From Marinobacter maritimus (lineage in GTDB: Bacteria; Pseudomonadota; Gammaproteobacteria; Pseudomonadales; Oleiphilaceae): a stretch of DNA of 64,000 nucleotides. The DNA is taken from NCBI RefSeq assembly GCF_007671675.1, contig NZ_VCGW01000001.1:868001-932000 (forward strand). The letters are read 5' to 3'. Shown here one piece after another: positions 53,348 through 62,051 of this stretch. A model generated the notes under the pieces. That model worked only from the letters and a program-made list of their open reading frames with translations. It did not search any database and was not told the DNA's origin. The number at the start of each line of letters is the position of its first letter. The stretch's first letter is position 1. The position numbers and the translations under genes are program-made.

Positions 53348-55009
53348 TTACAGCTCATCAGACCTCGGAACTTTTGTTGATTCTGGTGTTGCTTCTGGGT
53401 TTGCATTGACCCTCGGCACATATCGACCGGGCGCAAGGATGGAGTGTGGGTCGACTGCCGCTTTCAGCTTGCCTGCAAGCATTGAGAACGCGGAGCCGCT
53501 ATTGAGGATGCCCATTGCATCGATGTTTAAGCGGTAGGGCAGGAAGCCTTCTTTTTGCCCGGCTTCGAAGAGCGCGCGATAACAGTTGTTCGCTCTTGCG
53601 GTTGCATCTGCGTTGCTGCGGTCAAAGAGCAAGGGCACAGTCGAGTCGAAGCAGCGATCGTTTACGGTCGTCAATGTAATGAGCGGGTTGATGCCATATT
53701 GCGGGCAGATCCTTTCAATCATATCTGTATAGCGGCGAACATCCTTGCCCCGTATAGGAACCAGTGGCGCGAACCATATGAGCCCACAGCCATCCCGTGC
53801 GGGGTTTTTGGGTTGCCCGGGTGCGGGCAGTACGCCTGAACGCCAATAGGCCAGCGCCAAAGCGACGTCATTAGGGGTGCCGTGCATGATTTCCAGGGCG
53901 CCGGCGAGTGTATCTGCCATGCCTTTCACTCGTGTGGCCAGCCTGCCCGGCATTAAACGGGCGATTGTCTGTGCCATCTCGACTTTGCGCTGGTTAATAA
54001 AAATGAGTCGGTCGGTCACTGGGCCAAGGAGCCGTCGTAGCGTGCGCCTGGCCGCCCGGGCGACTTCCTTAGAGGCATAAATCGCGCCTACGCCGCTCCA
54101 CGCCGGAACGCCATGGCTGTTAGCAATATGTTCAACTTCATGAGCGGGGAGTACGCCATCAACGGCTTTGTCTTCGGGGAAGGGTGCCATCATTGAGAGC
54201 ATGCGCTGGCTGTTGAGCAGGTTAATCGCTACAACGGAACCGCCGAGAGCGCGTAAGACTGCTCTTACGGTCGGCACCAGCGCTTCCAGCTTGTCATCGT
54301 CTTTTGTGGAAAAGAAAAATGCAGTCACTGTGTCGGGAACTGGCGCAAGGGCGATGGTCATATTTACAACCACACCGAAGTTGCCCTGGCTGAAGAGTCC
54401 GTCGAGATAGGGCCCCAGACCCCATTTGAAAAGCCCGTCGACTTCTGTACCACCGAGTTCGCTGAGCGGAGTACGATAGAGAGTACCGTCGGGCAGAATC
54501 GCTTCTATTCTTGTTACCGCTGCAAAATGGTCGGTAATCGGCGTGATGCCGTAGCCCCGCTCAAGCGCGTTGCCAAGAATGCTGCAGGTGGGACCTGCAC
54601 CGGTTACTGGAACAAGGTAGTTGCCATCATGACTATCGAGGAACTCCCTGAGGGCACCCTGGGTTACACCTGGCTCGACCGTGACTACACCCATTTCGGT
54701 ATCGAAACCGGAAATACGATTGAGCCGGCTAAGATCAAGAATAACGCAGCCGTCTGCGACCGGGTTGGCACTGCCGTAGCCCCAGTTATTTCCTGTGCTC
54801 ACGGGGTAGACTGCAACCTGCCACCTTTGCGCCACCTGAAGAACCGCAGCGACCTGTTCCTGGTTCTCTGGGCGGAGTACGGCCGGAATGGAGCGCTTTG
54901 TTCCGATTGTGGAAACACCAAAGTCTTCTGCGCGAGCCGTGATTACGCCGGATTCACCCAGGACTGTTGTCCATTCGGCAATTGCAGACTCGATAGAAAT
55001 ACTGCTCAC
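53348..55009 (-). CDS. FAD-linked oxidase of the vanillyl-alcohol oxidase / p-cresol methylhydroxylase type
   Basis: This 553-residue flavoenzyme has a PCMH-type FAD domain: VYPVSTGNNWGYGSANPV (from about residue 68), VILDLSRLNRI, VTVEPGVTQGALREFL and GNALERGYGITP. Its substrate domain resembles 4-cresol dehydrogenase and vanillyl-alcohol oxidase, with FKWGLGPYLDGLFSQGNFGV, IWFAPLVPIRG and PYRLNIDAMG (Tyr492-Arg493 at the position of the catalytic Tyr-Arg pair). These enzymes oxidise para-alkyl phenols. Coupled to an N-acyl amino acid synthase, the substrate might be an N-acyl tyrosine, which is inference. The GTG at 55009 has GGAAG upstream. Confidence 0.85.
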   Translation of the reverse strand: MSSISIESAIAEWTTVLGESGVITARAEDFGVSTIGTKRSIPAVLRPENQEQVAAVLQVAQRWQVAVYPVSTGNNWGYGSANPVADGCVILDLSRLNRISGFDTEMGVVTVEPGVTQGALREFLDSHDGNYLVPVTGAGPTCSILGNALERGYGITPITDHFAAVTRIEAILPDGTLYRTPLSELGGTEVDGLFKWGLGPYLDGLFSQGNFGVVVNMTIALAPVPDTVTAFFFSTKDDDKLEALVPTVRAVLRALGGSVVAINLLNSQRMLSMMAPFPEDKAVDGVLPAHEVEHIANSHGVPAWSGVGAIYASKEVARAARRTLRRLLGPVTDRLIFINQRKVEMAQTIARLMPGRLATRVKGMADTLAGALEIMHGTPNDVALALAYWRSGVLPAPGQPKNPARDGCGLIWFAPLVPIRGKDVRRYTDMIERICPQYGINPLITLTTVNDRCFDSTVPLLFDRSNADATARANNCYRALFEAGQKEGFLPYRLNIDAMGILNSGSAFSMLAGKLKAAVDPHSILAPGRYVPRVNANPEATPESTKVPRSDEL

Positions 55010-55107
55010 AGGCGCTTCCAGGTTTTGTCGGTGACTTTTATGAACGCGAGATTAAATTTTTGTGCTGCAATGGTCATATTGGCGACAATTTTAATAGAGA
55101 AAGGGTT

Positions 55108-55133
55108 GACAAAATATGTCGTATCGTTAACGA
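55108..55133. promoter_or_regulatory. Two adjacent palindromes upstream of the flavin-oxidase gene
   Basis: GACAAAATATGTC (55108-55120, arms GACA/TGTC) and TCGTTAACGA (55124-55133, perfect) lie about 100-125 bp upstream of the oxidase start on the minus strand. They may be regulator sites for the oxidase/acyltransferase pair. The rest of 55010-55264 shows nothing else I can support. Confidence 0.4.
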
Positions 55134-55264
55134 CGTGAAAGCACTCTGCGTGAAAGAACAGGCGTTTAAACAATTAGTTGGAGGGGAATCAGAAGAATTT
55201 GGTGAAGTGTATTTTTGTTAAATAATGTTAAATTGGTTGGTTTTTAACCTAGAAGAAGGGGTAG

Positions 55265-56686
55265 TCAAAACTGTTCTTTGACTGAGGTTACTGTGGCCCG
55301 CACCCGGGTAAGCGCCTCCACGCAGTCCCGAGGGCTGCAGAATGCTTGTATGGTAATCAATGCAAATCGCGTTTCGCCTGCAAGTGCAGCAGGTATCTGC
55401 AATAGCTTGGCGTTGCGGTAGCTCCAGCTGGTGCGCGAACCCACCTTGTACCATTGAGCTACAAGAACCCTGTTTCTGGTGAGGATATTGCGATAAATCC
55501 GGAGGCCGGGCTCCAGTTGTTCTTCAATGTGCCAGATTGATCTGTCGAACAACTGCGGCAGGTAGGGCACGAGCTTTTCATCGGCACTTCTTTTGTGGTT
55601 CTGTGCGAATGATATCCATAGGTCGGCTGACTGCCAGACCTGCTCCTTGAGGTCTCCGGGAAGCGCGATTGGTAATGGCAGTTTTTCAGTTTGGACTCGC
55701 TGGAATTCGGGGACGTCGATTACCCAGTCCGGTTTTTGGCTGGCTGTGTTATGAGCAAGTACAAGTGCAACCGGGCCAAGAACGAGGGCAGTTGCAATGG
55801 CAATCAGGCCTTTCCGGTGGACCAGGTTGCCGCCAACTGGCGGGTTTTGCTCCGTGGCGCGTCTGCGAACCGGTGAAAAGTACAGTGCCGGAAGGATGAA
55901 GGCACCGAAGACCATCCAGCCCATGGTTTCGTGATCTGCAAGCATCTCGCTCTGCATATCGGTTTCGTAAGCAACAACAACCAGAATGGTTATGCGCACC
56001 CAGTTGGCGAACAGGCCCAGTAGGGCTGCGCCCAACAGTGTGATCAGCCAGCCGCGCCAGCGGTAGTCGTTAAGTATTGAGGTCATCATTGCCAGCAAGA
56101 TGGCAATGGCGAAATAGCGTATCCCCGAGCATCCGTCGGCAATGAGAAGGCGACCGTAGGGCAGGGTTATGCTGTTACCTTCGATAAGGGCTGTCATCCC
56201 GAATAAACTTACCCAGCTTCCGACGACAACACTTGCCAGATCTACGAGGGTCGGGACCATGTCTGCCCAGATCGGCAGTGAAAGTGATAGAAGTAGAACG
56301 TAGGGGAGAAATTTCAGTGTTCTGGCCAGCCCCAGCAAAGTCCAGGCAGTTGCGACCATTCCTGCTGGAAGCAGCAGATAGGAGAGGGTATCGATGCGAA
56401 CCAGTTCAAGTAGTCCCCAAACCAGTGTTGTTAAGACTAACAGAACTGCGCCGGCAAAATGATAGGGTTTGAGCTGGGTCTGGCTTTCGACATGGCCGGG
56501 CGGATGGATCAGCAATATGCCAAGGAAGATAATGGCGGTTGCAAGACCGTGTGCCAACACTTGTTCAAATTCGAGCCAGGCTTCTGCAAGTCTGATCCAG
56601 GTGGGGTAAAAAATCAGCACAGCAATCGCAGTGACAACCAGGTAAGGCCTGGAGAGAGGTAGGTTGTCTAATGTTTTCCTTAACAT
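55265..56686 (-). CDS. xrtA: Exosortase A fused to an EpsI domain
   Basis: Exosortase A is the inner-membrane transpeptidase-like protease that processes PEP-CTERM proteins. The 473-residue protein has about eight membrane segments and the catalytic triad: Cys186 in LIADGCSGIRYF, Arg231 in NWVRITIL and His252 in ADHETMGW. After the last membrane segment (about residue 315) a periplasmic EpsI domain follows (VPEFQRVQTEKLPLPIALPG, LLQIPAALAGETRFALITIQ), as often in XrtA proteins. The start MLRKTLDN is preceded by a weak ribosome site. It lies downstream of the terminator of the second PEP-CTERM gene, so it probably has its own promoter. Confidence 0.92.
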   Translation of the reverse strand: MLRKTLDNLPLSRPYLVVTAIAVLIFYPTWIRLAEAWLEFEQVLAHGLATAIIFLGILLIHPPGHVESQTQLKPYHFAGAVLLVLTTLVWGLLELVRIDTLSYLLLPAGMVATAWTLLGLARTLKFLPYVLLLSLSLPIWADMVPTLVDLASVVVGSWVSLFGMTALIEGNSITLPYGRLLIADGCSGIRYFAIAILLAMMTSILNDYRWRGWLITLLGAALLGLFANWVRITILVVVAYETDMQSEMLADHETMGWMVFGAFILPALYFSPVRRRATEQNPPVGGNLVHRKGLIAIATALVLGPVALVLAHNTASQKPDWVIDVPEFQRVQTEKLPLPIALPGDLKEQVWQSADLWISFAQNHKRSADEKLVPYLPQLFDRSIWHIEEQLEPGLRIYRNILTRNRVLVAQWYKVGSRTSWSYRNAKLLQIPAALAGETRFALITIQAFCSPRDCVEALTRVRATVTSVKEQF

Positions 56687-56760
56687 CGCTTGTCCGCCAG
56701 ACTGCTTATCAATCGACAGGATACTGTGTATGTCGTTTACATAAAACTCAAAATCAGAAC

Positions 56761-56784
56761 TAAAAAAGCCAGCCGAAGCTGGCT
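56761..56784 (-). terminator. Rho-independent terminator after the second PEP-CTERM gene
   Basis: On the minus strand AGCCAGC-TTCG-GCTGGCT is followed by TTTTTT, about 20 bp after the stop of the PEP-CTERM gene. It separates that gene from xrtA. Confidence 0.85.
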
Positions 56785-56804
56785 ATTTATTACTCAACCG
56801 AAAA

Positions 56805-57578
56805 TCAGGCTTTCTGACGACGGCGAGCTGCACCAAGTCCTGCAAGGCCAAGGCCGAGAAGGGCCAGGGTGCCGGGCTCTGGAACAGGTAGCACAGACTC
56901 TACCATCACGACGAGGTCGTTGAAGTCCTGGTCTGAGCCGGCGTAGAGGCGATCTTCCCACGCCAGAACAAACTCGTTGTCTGTCCAAACGCCTGCCGCG
57001 AATCCAGGAATCTGGATTGTATCAAGCCCATTACCCTGAAGGGCAACCATTTGATCTGAATTGTCTTGATTCAGAGAGCTGTCGGAATAGAACGTTGGGC
57101 CATTGGCCGTGCCGAGATAGTAACCAAACTGGTTGCCAGCGAAGTTCTTACCCGTGTCAACGCTGTTAAGACCAATCGATCCGTCGGCCAGCATGCTGAG
57201 TGTAATCGTGCTGTTAAACCCGTCGTTTGAGGTATCGCTACCACTGAACAGTTCAACAAAGTTGGTCTTGTCGGCCCGATCGTATATGCCAAAAGTATTG
57301 CTGCTGGATTGGCCAGCAATCTCAACAATAAAGGTTGTAACGCTGCCGGCAGAGCCTGTAATACTCCAATAGCTGTCTAAACCGTCATCCAGCTGGTCTG
57401 AATTAACATTGACACTGGAAGTTCCAGGTGTGGAGGACGGAGCCACTGTAATGGCATCAATCTGTGCTTGCAGGCCAGTTCCCGCGCCATCATCTCCATC
57501 GTTCATTACTGGAATGGCATGGGCTTGGGCGGCAAGGGCAGATAAAGCAACAGCTGCGGCAATAAGTTTAAACTTCAT
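56805..57578 (-). CDS. PEP-CTERM sorting-domain protein with DUF4114-like domain
   Basis: This 257-residue protein has a signal peptide (AAAVALSALAAQAHA). The body is of Asp, Asn, Ser and Gly-rich beta type, with the phrase LAWEDRLYAGSDQDFNDLVV near residues 207-226, as in DUF4114 calcium-binding-like domains. The sorting tail VPEPGTLALLGLGLAGL plus ARRRQKA (residues 232-257) makes it an XrtA substrate. It stands alone between a sigma54 promoter with a long leader (about 140 nt) and a terminator. Confidence 0.9.
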   Translation of the reverse strand: MKFKLIAAAVALSALAAQAHAIPVMNDGDDGAGTGLQAQIDAITVAPSSTPGTSSVNVNSDQLDDGLDSYWSITGSAGSVTTFIVEIAGQSSSNTFGIYDRADKTNFVELFSGSDTSNDGFNSTITLSMLADGSIGLNSVDTGKNFAGNQFGYYLGTANGPTFYSDSSLNQDNSDQMVALQGNGLDTIQIPGFAAGVWTDNEFVLAWEDRLYAGSDQDFNDLVVMVESVLPVPEPGTLALLGLGLAGLGAARRRQKA

Positions 57579-57726
57579 AAGTACTTCTCCGGTTGACTAC
57601 TTTGAAATCCATTTTTCTCGCAACCAGGCTGTCTCATTTTTGTAATTCGAGATCCTTGGCTTTCCGTCCCACTCTCACGAATGGTTTGGCATACGACCGG
57701 GACTGCCGATCCTACGGCTGTCATAT

Positions 57727-57741
57727 GCAGGTTATGTGCCA
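57727..57741 (-). promoter_or_regulatory. Sigma54 (RpoN) promoter of the second PEP-CTERM gene
   Basis: On the minus strand TGGCAC-N5-CTGC gives GG-N10-GC spacing and a perfect TGGCAC -24 element. The transcript would start near 57715 with a leader of about 135-140 nt before the ATG at 57578. Confidence 0.75.
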
Positions 57742-57818
57742 GTATTTTAAGCTATTGTTTTTAAAACCAATTAGTCGGTATTTTTGGTGGAGTCGTAAAG
57801 TAAGTCGACACTTAAACT

Positions 57819-57850
57819 AAAAAAGGTCTGAGATGTTTACACCTCAGACC
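57819..57850 (-). terminator. Rho-independent terminator after prsT
   Basis: Perfect 8-bp arms GGTCTGAG and CTCAGACC enclose a 10-nt loop. On the minus strand the hairpin is followed by TTTTTTAG. It lies about 40 bp after the prsT stop. The hairpin overlaps the candidate activator site of the next gene. Confidence 0.85.
57830..57845. promoter_or_regulatory. Candidate activator site shared by both PEP-CTERM promoters (copy 2)
   Basis: GAGATGTTTACACCTC, a near-palindrome, shares 14 identical central bases (AGATGTTTACACCT) with 51354-51369. It lies about 90-100 bp upstream of the sigma54 promoter of the PEP-CTERM gene, a usual enhancer distance. It sits within the terminator hairpin of prsT. 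Confidence 0.5.
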
Positions 57851-57888
57851 TCTACCTGGCATACGTTTTATTTTAGCGTCGGATATTT

Positions 57889-60525
57889 TTACAACGCCTT
57901 TTTTACCGCCTCAAGATGTCCCTCTATTTCCTCATTGCCTGGTGCCAGGGCAAGGGCTTTTTCTATGGCAGCTTTGGCTTCTGCGTGATTTCCATTCAGG
58001 TGAAGCACCCAGCCATATGTATCCAGAACTGCAGGGCTGTTGGGTGCAAGTTCACTCGCCTGTCGAGCGAGGCTCATTGCGCGGTTGGAATTTTGTTCGC
58101 GCAGCACCCAGGCGAGGTTGTTCAGCGCAGTCACGTTATTTGGCTGCTGGGCGAGAACTGTTTCATAGTGGCTTGCTGCTGCCGTTTCCTGATTATCGTT
58201 CATCAGCCACTCGGCTCTCGCCAGGTGTGCTGCCAGGTTTTGCGGGGTTTCGTTAAGCCAGCTCTCTGTCAGGCCGTCCATAGAGTCAGGGGCTTCGTTT
58301 TTTGCCAGCCGAAGGAGGGAGGGCATCAGCTGTATGTCCCTGGTGGCTTGCCAGCTTTCAGAAAGGTATTCGTAAGCAGTTTCTGAGCCTTGCTGTTGCT
58401 GTAGCAACTTGGCCCGGGAAAGTCTGGTTTCAGTCACTTCGCCGAAAGTCTTCTCAACTGCATCCAGCGCTGAGAGAGCTTCTTCTAACTTGCCATTCTG
58501 CTGTGCAATTCCCACGGGTAATAGCGCGAACCCAAGATTCTCTGGCTCAAGGGCAATGGCTTCGGCAGCTTTGGCCCGGGCTTCAGACCATTCCTTGTTG
58601 CTCGCTGCGGCCTGAGCCTCAGCAACCAACAATAGAGCATAAGCGCGCTTTACCGTTGCGGAGTCAGAATCTTTCAACGGTGACAGCGTTGTTCTGGCGG
58701 CTGACAGGTCACCTCGGTTTATATCAACTATCGCGATGAGTGTATCCGTATTCTGTTTAAGTTCCGGGTGGGCTTTGGCAACACCGGCCAGCCAGGTCCT
58801 GGCTTCATCGATCGTATGGTCCAGCGCATAAACTCGGGCGGCCTGCTGCAGGGGGCGGATAACCTCCGGCGTAATGGTGGCTGCTTCTACCAGAAGCTTA
58901 ACTGCGCTGTCACGTTTTCCGGATTGTGCATACAGGCTTGCGAGTGCAACTTTGGGTGCCTGCAATTCGGGGCTATCCTTCACAAGCTTTTCAAGCCGTG
59001 TTACGGCTTCATCCGGGTTCCCCAGCTTGGCATCCGCGAGGCTTGCCAGTAAAACCGCCTGGGGCTGGTCGCCGTAGCCGTTAATCAGAGAGTCGCGGAT
59101 TTCGCCGGCTTCCTGCTTTTCCCCTTGCTGAATCAGCACATTCATATAAGTGCTGGTGGTGGCCCAATCCGCAGGGTTGGCGGTAAAGGCCATTCGCAAC
59201 TGGCCGAGTGCCTGCTCGGCCTGCTGGTTCTGAAGGTAGTGCCTTGCCAGTGCTAGCCGCAGGCGCACACGCTCGGGTTCATTGCTGATGGCTTTGCTGA
59301 GGCTGGCTATACCGTCGTTTTCATGCTCTGGAAGGCTGAGCGCCAGAATGCCATGCATGGCCAGAAGTTCGTTGTCATTGGGGCGGGCTTTTATGGCACG
59401 ATCCAGGGTTTTCAGGGCGGCTTCCCGATCTCCGGTATTAATCTGAGCCATTGTGGCGGCTCTGATGAATTGGGTCGGGGCTGTTTCCGGGTCCAGGTTT
59501 TCCGTGAGCAGCTGAGTGCCTTCTTCCAGCTCGCCGGTGCCTGCGGAAATCGCGCCCAGCAGCATCGCTGCCTGTTCGTTTTCCGGATCCAGCTTGAGGC
59601 TGTCACGCAGAATTGTTTTTGCCTCTTCAAAGTTGCGCTCTTTCAGAGCTGCGATAACGGCTTCGCCTTGTTCCCGTGCGCCGGTATTCATGTTTTCTGC
59701 CAGTATCCGGTTATAGATCTGGGCTTCGGTAATCTTGCCCTGTTCGGTCAGTATCCGGGAGAGTGTGGCAAGCACATTGCGGCGTATAGGCAGGAAAAGG
59801 TCAGATGTGGGGAGTACGCCCACGGCATCTGTCAGGGTTGCAGCGGCTTGTTCCAGTTGATTCTCTCGATATTGAGCTACGCCCTTCCAGTACAGAACTT
59901 CTGGTGCCTGTTCATTTCTGGCAAGCCACCCATCTGCAGTCTCTTCAGTCTGTTGCGTGTTGCCGAGGTTGAGCTGGGTTTGAAGAAGACCTGTTACCGC
60001 CTCTGTGCTGGATGAGTTGCTGGCGACAAGGTTGTTGTAAAGTGCCAGAGCTTCGGCAAGCTCTCCGGATTTGCGCAGAGCCTCAGCCCGGATCAGAGAA
60101 GCCTCCAACTGGTCTTCGGGGGAGCTGGGTGTCTGCTGCGCGAGGGTTTCTGTTGCAGAAAGATGCTTACCTTGTTCCACATAGGCGCGAGCGAGAGTGA
60201 GCGCCACGGCTTCAGGTTTTTCGTTCATCCAGGGGGCGAGGAGTTCGGCGGCTTCTTTCGCAGCGCCTACCTGCAGATACAGATCTGCCAGGCGCACGAT
60301 GTGTTGCACGTTGTTCGGGTCTTTCTGGATGGCATTTTTGAGTTCAAGCAGGGCGGAGCGGAACTGTCCCTGGTCTGCGTATGTTTCCGCGCGGGTGACG
60401 TGTGACGTAGCTTCTGACGAATCTGTGTTGTTGTTGCAACCAGTCAGCAGGGGCATTGCAAGCAGGAGGCTGCCCGCCAGCGCCAGACCTGAAAATGTTT
60501 TTAAGGTTGTTTGCTTTGTGATCAT
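57889..60525 (-). CDS. prsT: PEP-CTERM system TPR-repeat lipoprotein PrsT
   Basis: PrsT is a large periplasmic or outer-membrane-anchored TPR protein of exosortase A systems. The 878-residue protein has a lipoprotein signal (LLLAMPLLTGC, lipidated Cys about residue 30) and then about 20 tetratricopeptide repeats through to the end, for example DQGQFRSALLELKNAIQKDP and NNVTALNNLAWVLREQ. It may act as a scaffold for EPS export or for PEP-CTERM protein assembly. It follows prsR by about 50 bp in the same direction and ends with a strong terminator, so prsK-prsR-prsT form one unit. Confidence 0.92.
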   Translation of the reverse strand: MITKQTTLKTFSGLALAGSLLLAMPLLTGCNNNTDSSEATSHVTRAETYADQGQFRSALLELKNAIQKDPNNVQHIVRLADLYLQVGAAKEAAELLAPWMNEKPEAVALTLARAYVEQGKHLSATETLAQQTPSSPEDQLEASLIRAEALRKSGELAEALALYNNLVASNSSSTEAVTGLLQTQLNLGNTQQTEETADGWLARNEQAPEVLYWKGVAQYRENQLEQAAATLTDAVGVLPTSDLFLPIRRNVLATLSRILTEQGKITEAQIYNRILAENMNTGAREQGEAVIAALKERNFEEAKTILRDSLKLDPENEQAAMLLGAISAGTGELEEGTQLLTENLDPETAPTQFIRAATMAQINTGDREAALKTLDRAIKARPNDNELLAMHGILALSLPEHENDGIASLSKAISNEPERVRLRLALARHYLQNQQAEQALGQLRMAFTANPADWATTSTYMNVLIQQGEKQEAGEIRDSLINGYGDQPQAVLLASLADAKLGNPDEAVTRLEKLVKDSPELQAPKVALASLYAQSGKRDSAVKLLVEAATITPEVIRPLQQAARVYALDHTIDEARTWLAGVAKAHPELKQNTDTLIAIVDINRGDLSAARTTLSPLKDSDSATVKRAYALLLVAEAQAAASNKEWSEARAKAAEAIALEPENLGFALLPVGIAQQNGKLEEALSALDAVEKTFGEVTETRLSRAKLLQQQQGSETAYEYLSESWQATRDIQLMPSLLRLAKNEAPDSMDGLTESWLNETPQNLAAHLARAEWLMNDNQETAAASHYETVLAQQPNNVTALNNLAWVLREQNSNRAMSLARQASELAPNSPAVLDTYGWVLHLNGNHAEAKAAIEKALALAPGNEEIEGHLEAVKKAL

Positions 60526-60575
60526 GTATTTCTGCTCCTTGATCCGTTCGCTGCCACGGGTGCCTGGAAAGTAAC

Positions 60576-61949
60576 TCAGATTTCCGGAGCTTCTGCCGAG
60601 GTGTCGATTTTGTATTTATCGGTGAGGTTGTACAGGGTCGGGCGGGTCACACCCAAAAGCCGCGAGGCTTGCGTCATGTTGAAGCCGCCTGTTTGCAATG
60701 CTTGCATGATGGCTTTGCGCTCGGCCTGCTCGCGAACCTGGCGAAGGTTCAGGTGGCTTGCTCCTGGCTCCTCGCTGCCCGGCAATTCAAGATCCTCACT
60801 GGTAATCCGCTTGCCATCGGCCATTATAGTGGCCCGTTTCACCTTGTTGATCATTTCCCGCACGTTGCCGGGCCAGGCGTAGCTGCTGATAGCGTTAATG
60901 GCGTCTTCGGAGAAGGTGAGATTTTGTCGGTCCATTGCCTTGCCGAGGGATTTAAGCAGGGACTGGGCTATGACCAGCGCGTCTCCGTCTCGTTCCCTTA
61001 CGGATGGGACGTCGAGAGTTATCTCGCTTATTCGGTAGTAAAGGTCTTCTCGAAAATCACCGCTTTCGATCAACTGCTGTACGTTGCGGTGTGTCGCGCA
61101 CACCACGCGCACGTCCACGGGTATCGGCTTTACTGAGCCCACTCTATCGACTACACGCTCCTGCAGAAACCGCAATAGCTTCGCTTGCAGGGGCATTGGC
61201 ATGTCGCCGATTTCATCGAGGAAGAGCGTGCCGCCATTTGCGCTTTCAATTTTGCCTTTTTTGGCTTGGGTCGCGCCAGTGAACGAGCCTTTTTCAAAGC
61301 CAAACAGTTCGCTTTCGAGAAGGTTTTCGGGAATGGCGGCGCAGTTGATAGCTGCGAATACGTTTCCGGCCCGGGGGCTCAGATCGTGCAGGGCGCGGGC
61401 GAGGACTTCTTTGCCCGTACCGGTTTCACCGGTGATAAGGGTAGTTACGTCGGTGGGGGCGACTTTCTCCAATGTTCGGCATACGGTCATCATTTGTGGG
61501 CTTGCCGCAATGATACCCTTGATGTTGGTGCCGTTGCCCTGGTGCGCCAGATCGTGGTTTTCCTTTTCCAGCTCCGCCAGCCGGAAGGCTCTGTTAACCA
61601 CAAAATTAAGAATATCTGCATCCAGGGGCTTCTGGTAAAAATCGGATGCGCCCATGCCGATCGCTTTAACAGCATTTTCCTTGTCTTCGCGACCGGTGAC
61701 GACAATCACTTTGGTCAAAGGTGCAAGTCGGAGTATCTCTTCGAGTAACGCAAAACCTTCTGTCGCACCACCCGGATCCGGTGGGAGGCCCAGGTCCAGC
61801 GTCACGACATCAGGCTCTTCCCGCCTGAGCGCTGTAAGAGCGGCTTCTCTGTCTGAGGCGACAGTCACTACCAGATCTTCGCTGAAACACCAGCGCATCT
61901 GGCTTTGCAGCCCCGGATCATCCTCTACGATTAGCAGTCGTCTAGTCAC
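60576..61949 (-). CDS. prsR: PEP-CTERM system sigma54-dependent response regulator PrsR
   Basis: PrsR is an NtrC-type activator. The order is a receiver domain (RRLLIVEDDPG, phosphorylated Asp in VVTLDLGLP), then a sigma54 AAA+ domain (ITGETGTGKEVLARAL, FEKGSFTGA for sigma54 contact, GGTLFLDEIGDMP, the R-finger region) and a Fis-type helix-turn-helix (GGFNMTQASRLLGVTRPTLY). The GTG at 61949 begins directly at the receiver domain (457 residues); a GTG at 61982 would add 11 residues. It is the likely activator of the two sigma54 PEP-CTERM promoters in this window, receiving phosphate from PrsK. Confidence 0.92.
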   Translation of the reverse strand: MTRRLLIVEDDPGLQSQMRWCFSEDLVVTVASDREAALTALRREEPDVVTLDLGLPPDPGGATEGFALLEEILRLAPLTKVIVVTGREDKENAVKAIGMGASDFYQKPLDADILNFVVNRAFRLAELEKENHDLAHQGNGTNIKGIIAASPQMMTVCRTLEKVAPTDVTTLITGETGTGKEVLARALHDLSPRAGNVFAAINCAAIPENLLESELFGFEKGSFTGATQAKKGKIESANGGTLFLDEIGDMPMPLQAKLLRFLQERVVDRVGSVKPIPVDVRVVCATHRNVQQLIESGDFREDLYYRISEITLDVPSVRERDGDALVIAQSLLKSLGKAMDRQNLTFSEDAINAISSYAWPGNVREMINKVKRATIMADGKRITSEDLELPGSEEPGASHLNLRQVREQAERKAIMQALQTGGFNMTQASRLLGVTRPTLYNLTDKYKIDTSAEAPEI

Positions 61950-62051
61950 AACAGCAACAATTCCTTTGTTTGAGTATTCCACTACTTCTGATTCTTAACC
62001 GAACATTGACACTTTGCAATGGTCGATTGAGTTGTTGAGCGCGTTTGCCAT

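Larger units (their letters stand above)
57579..57888. other. Regulatory region between PrsT and the second PEP-CTERM gene
   Basis: These 310 bp between two minus-strand genes contain the PrsT terminator (57819-57850), the second copy of the shared near-palindrome (57830-57845, inside that hairpin) and the sigma54 promoter (57727-57741). I see no gene. The 57580-57720 part is the presumed leader of the PEP-CTERM mRNA. Confidence 0.6.
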
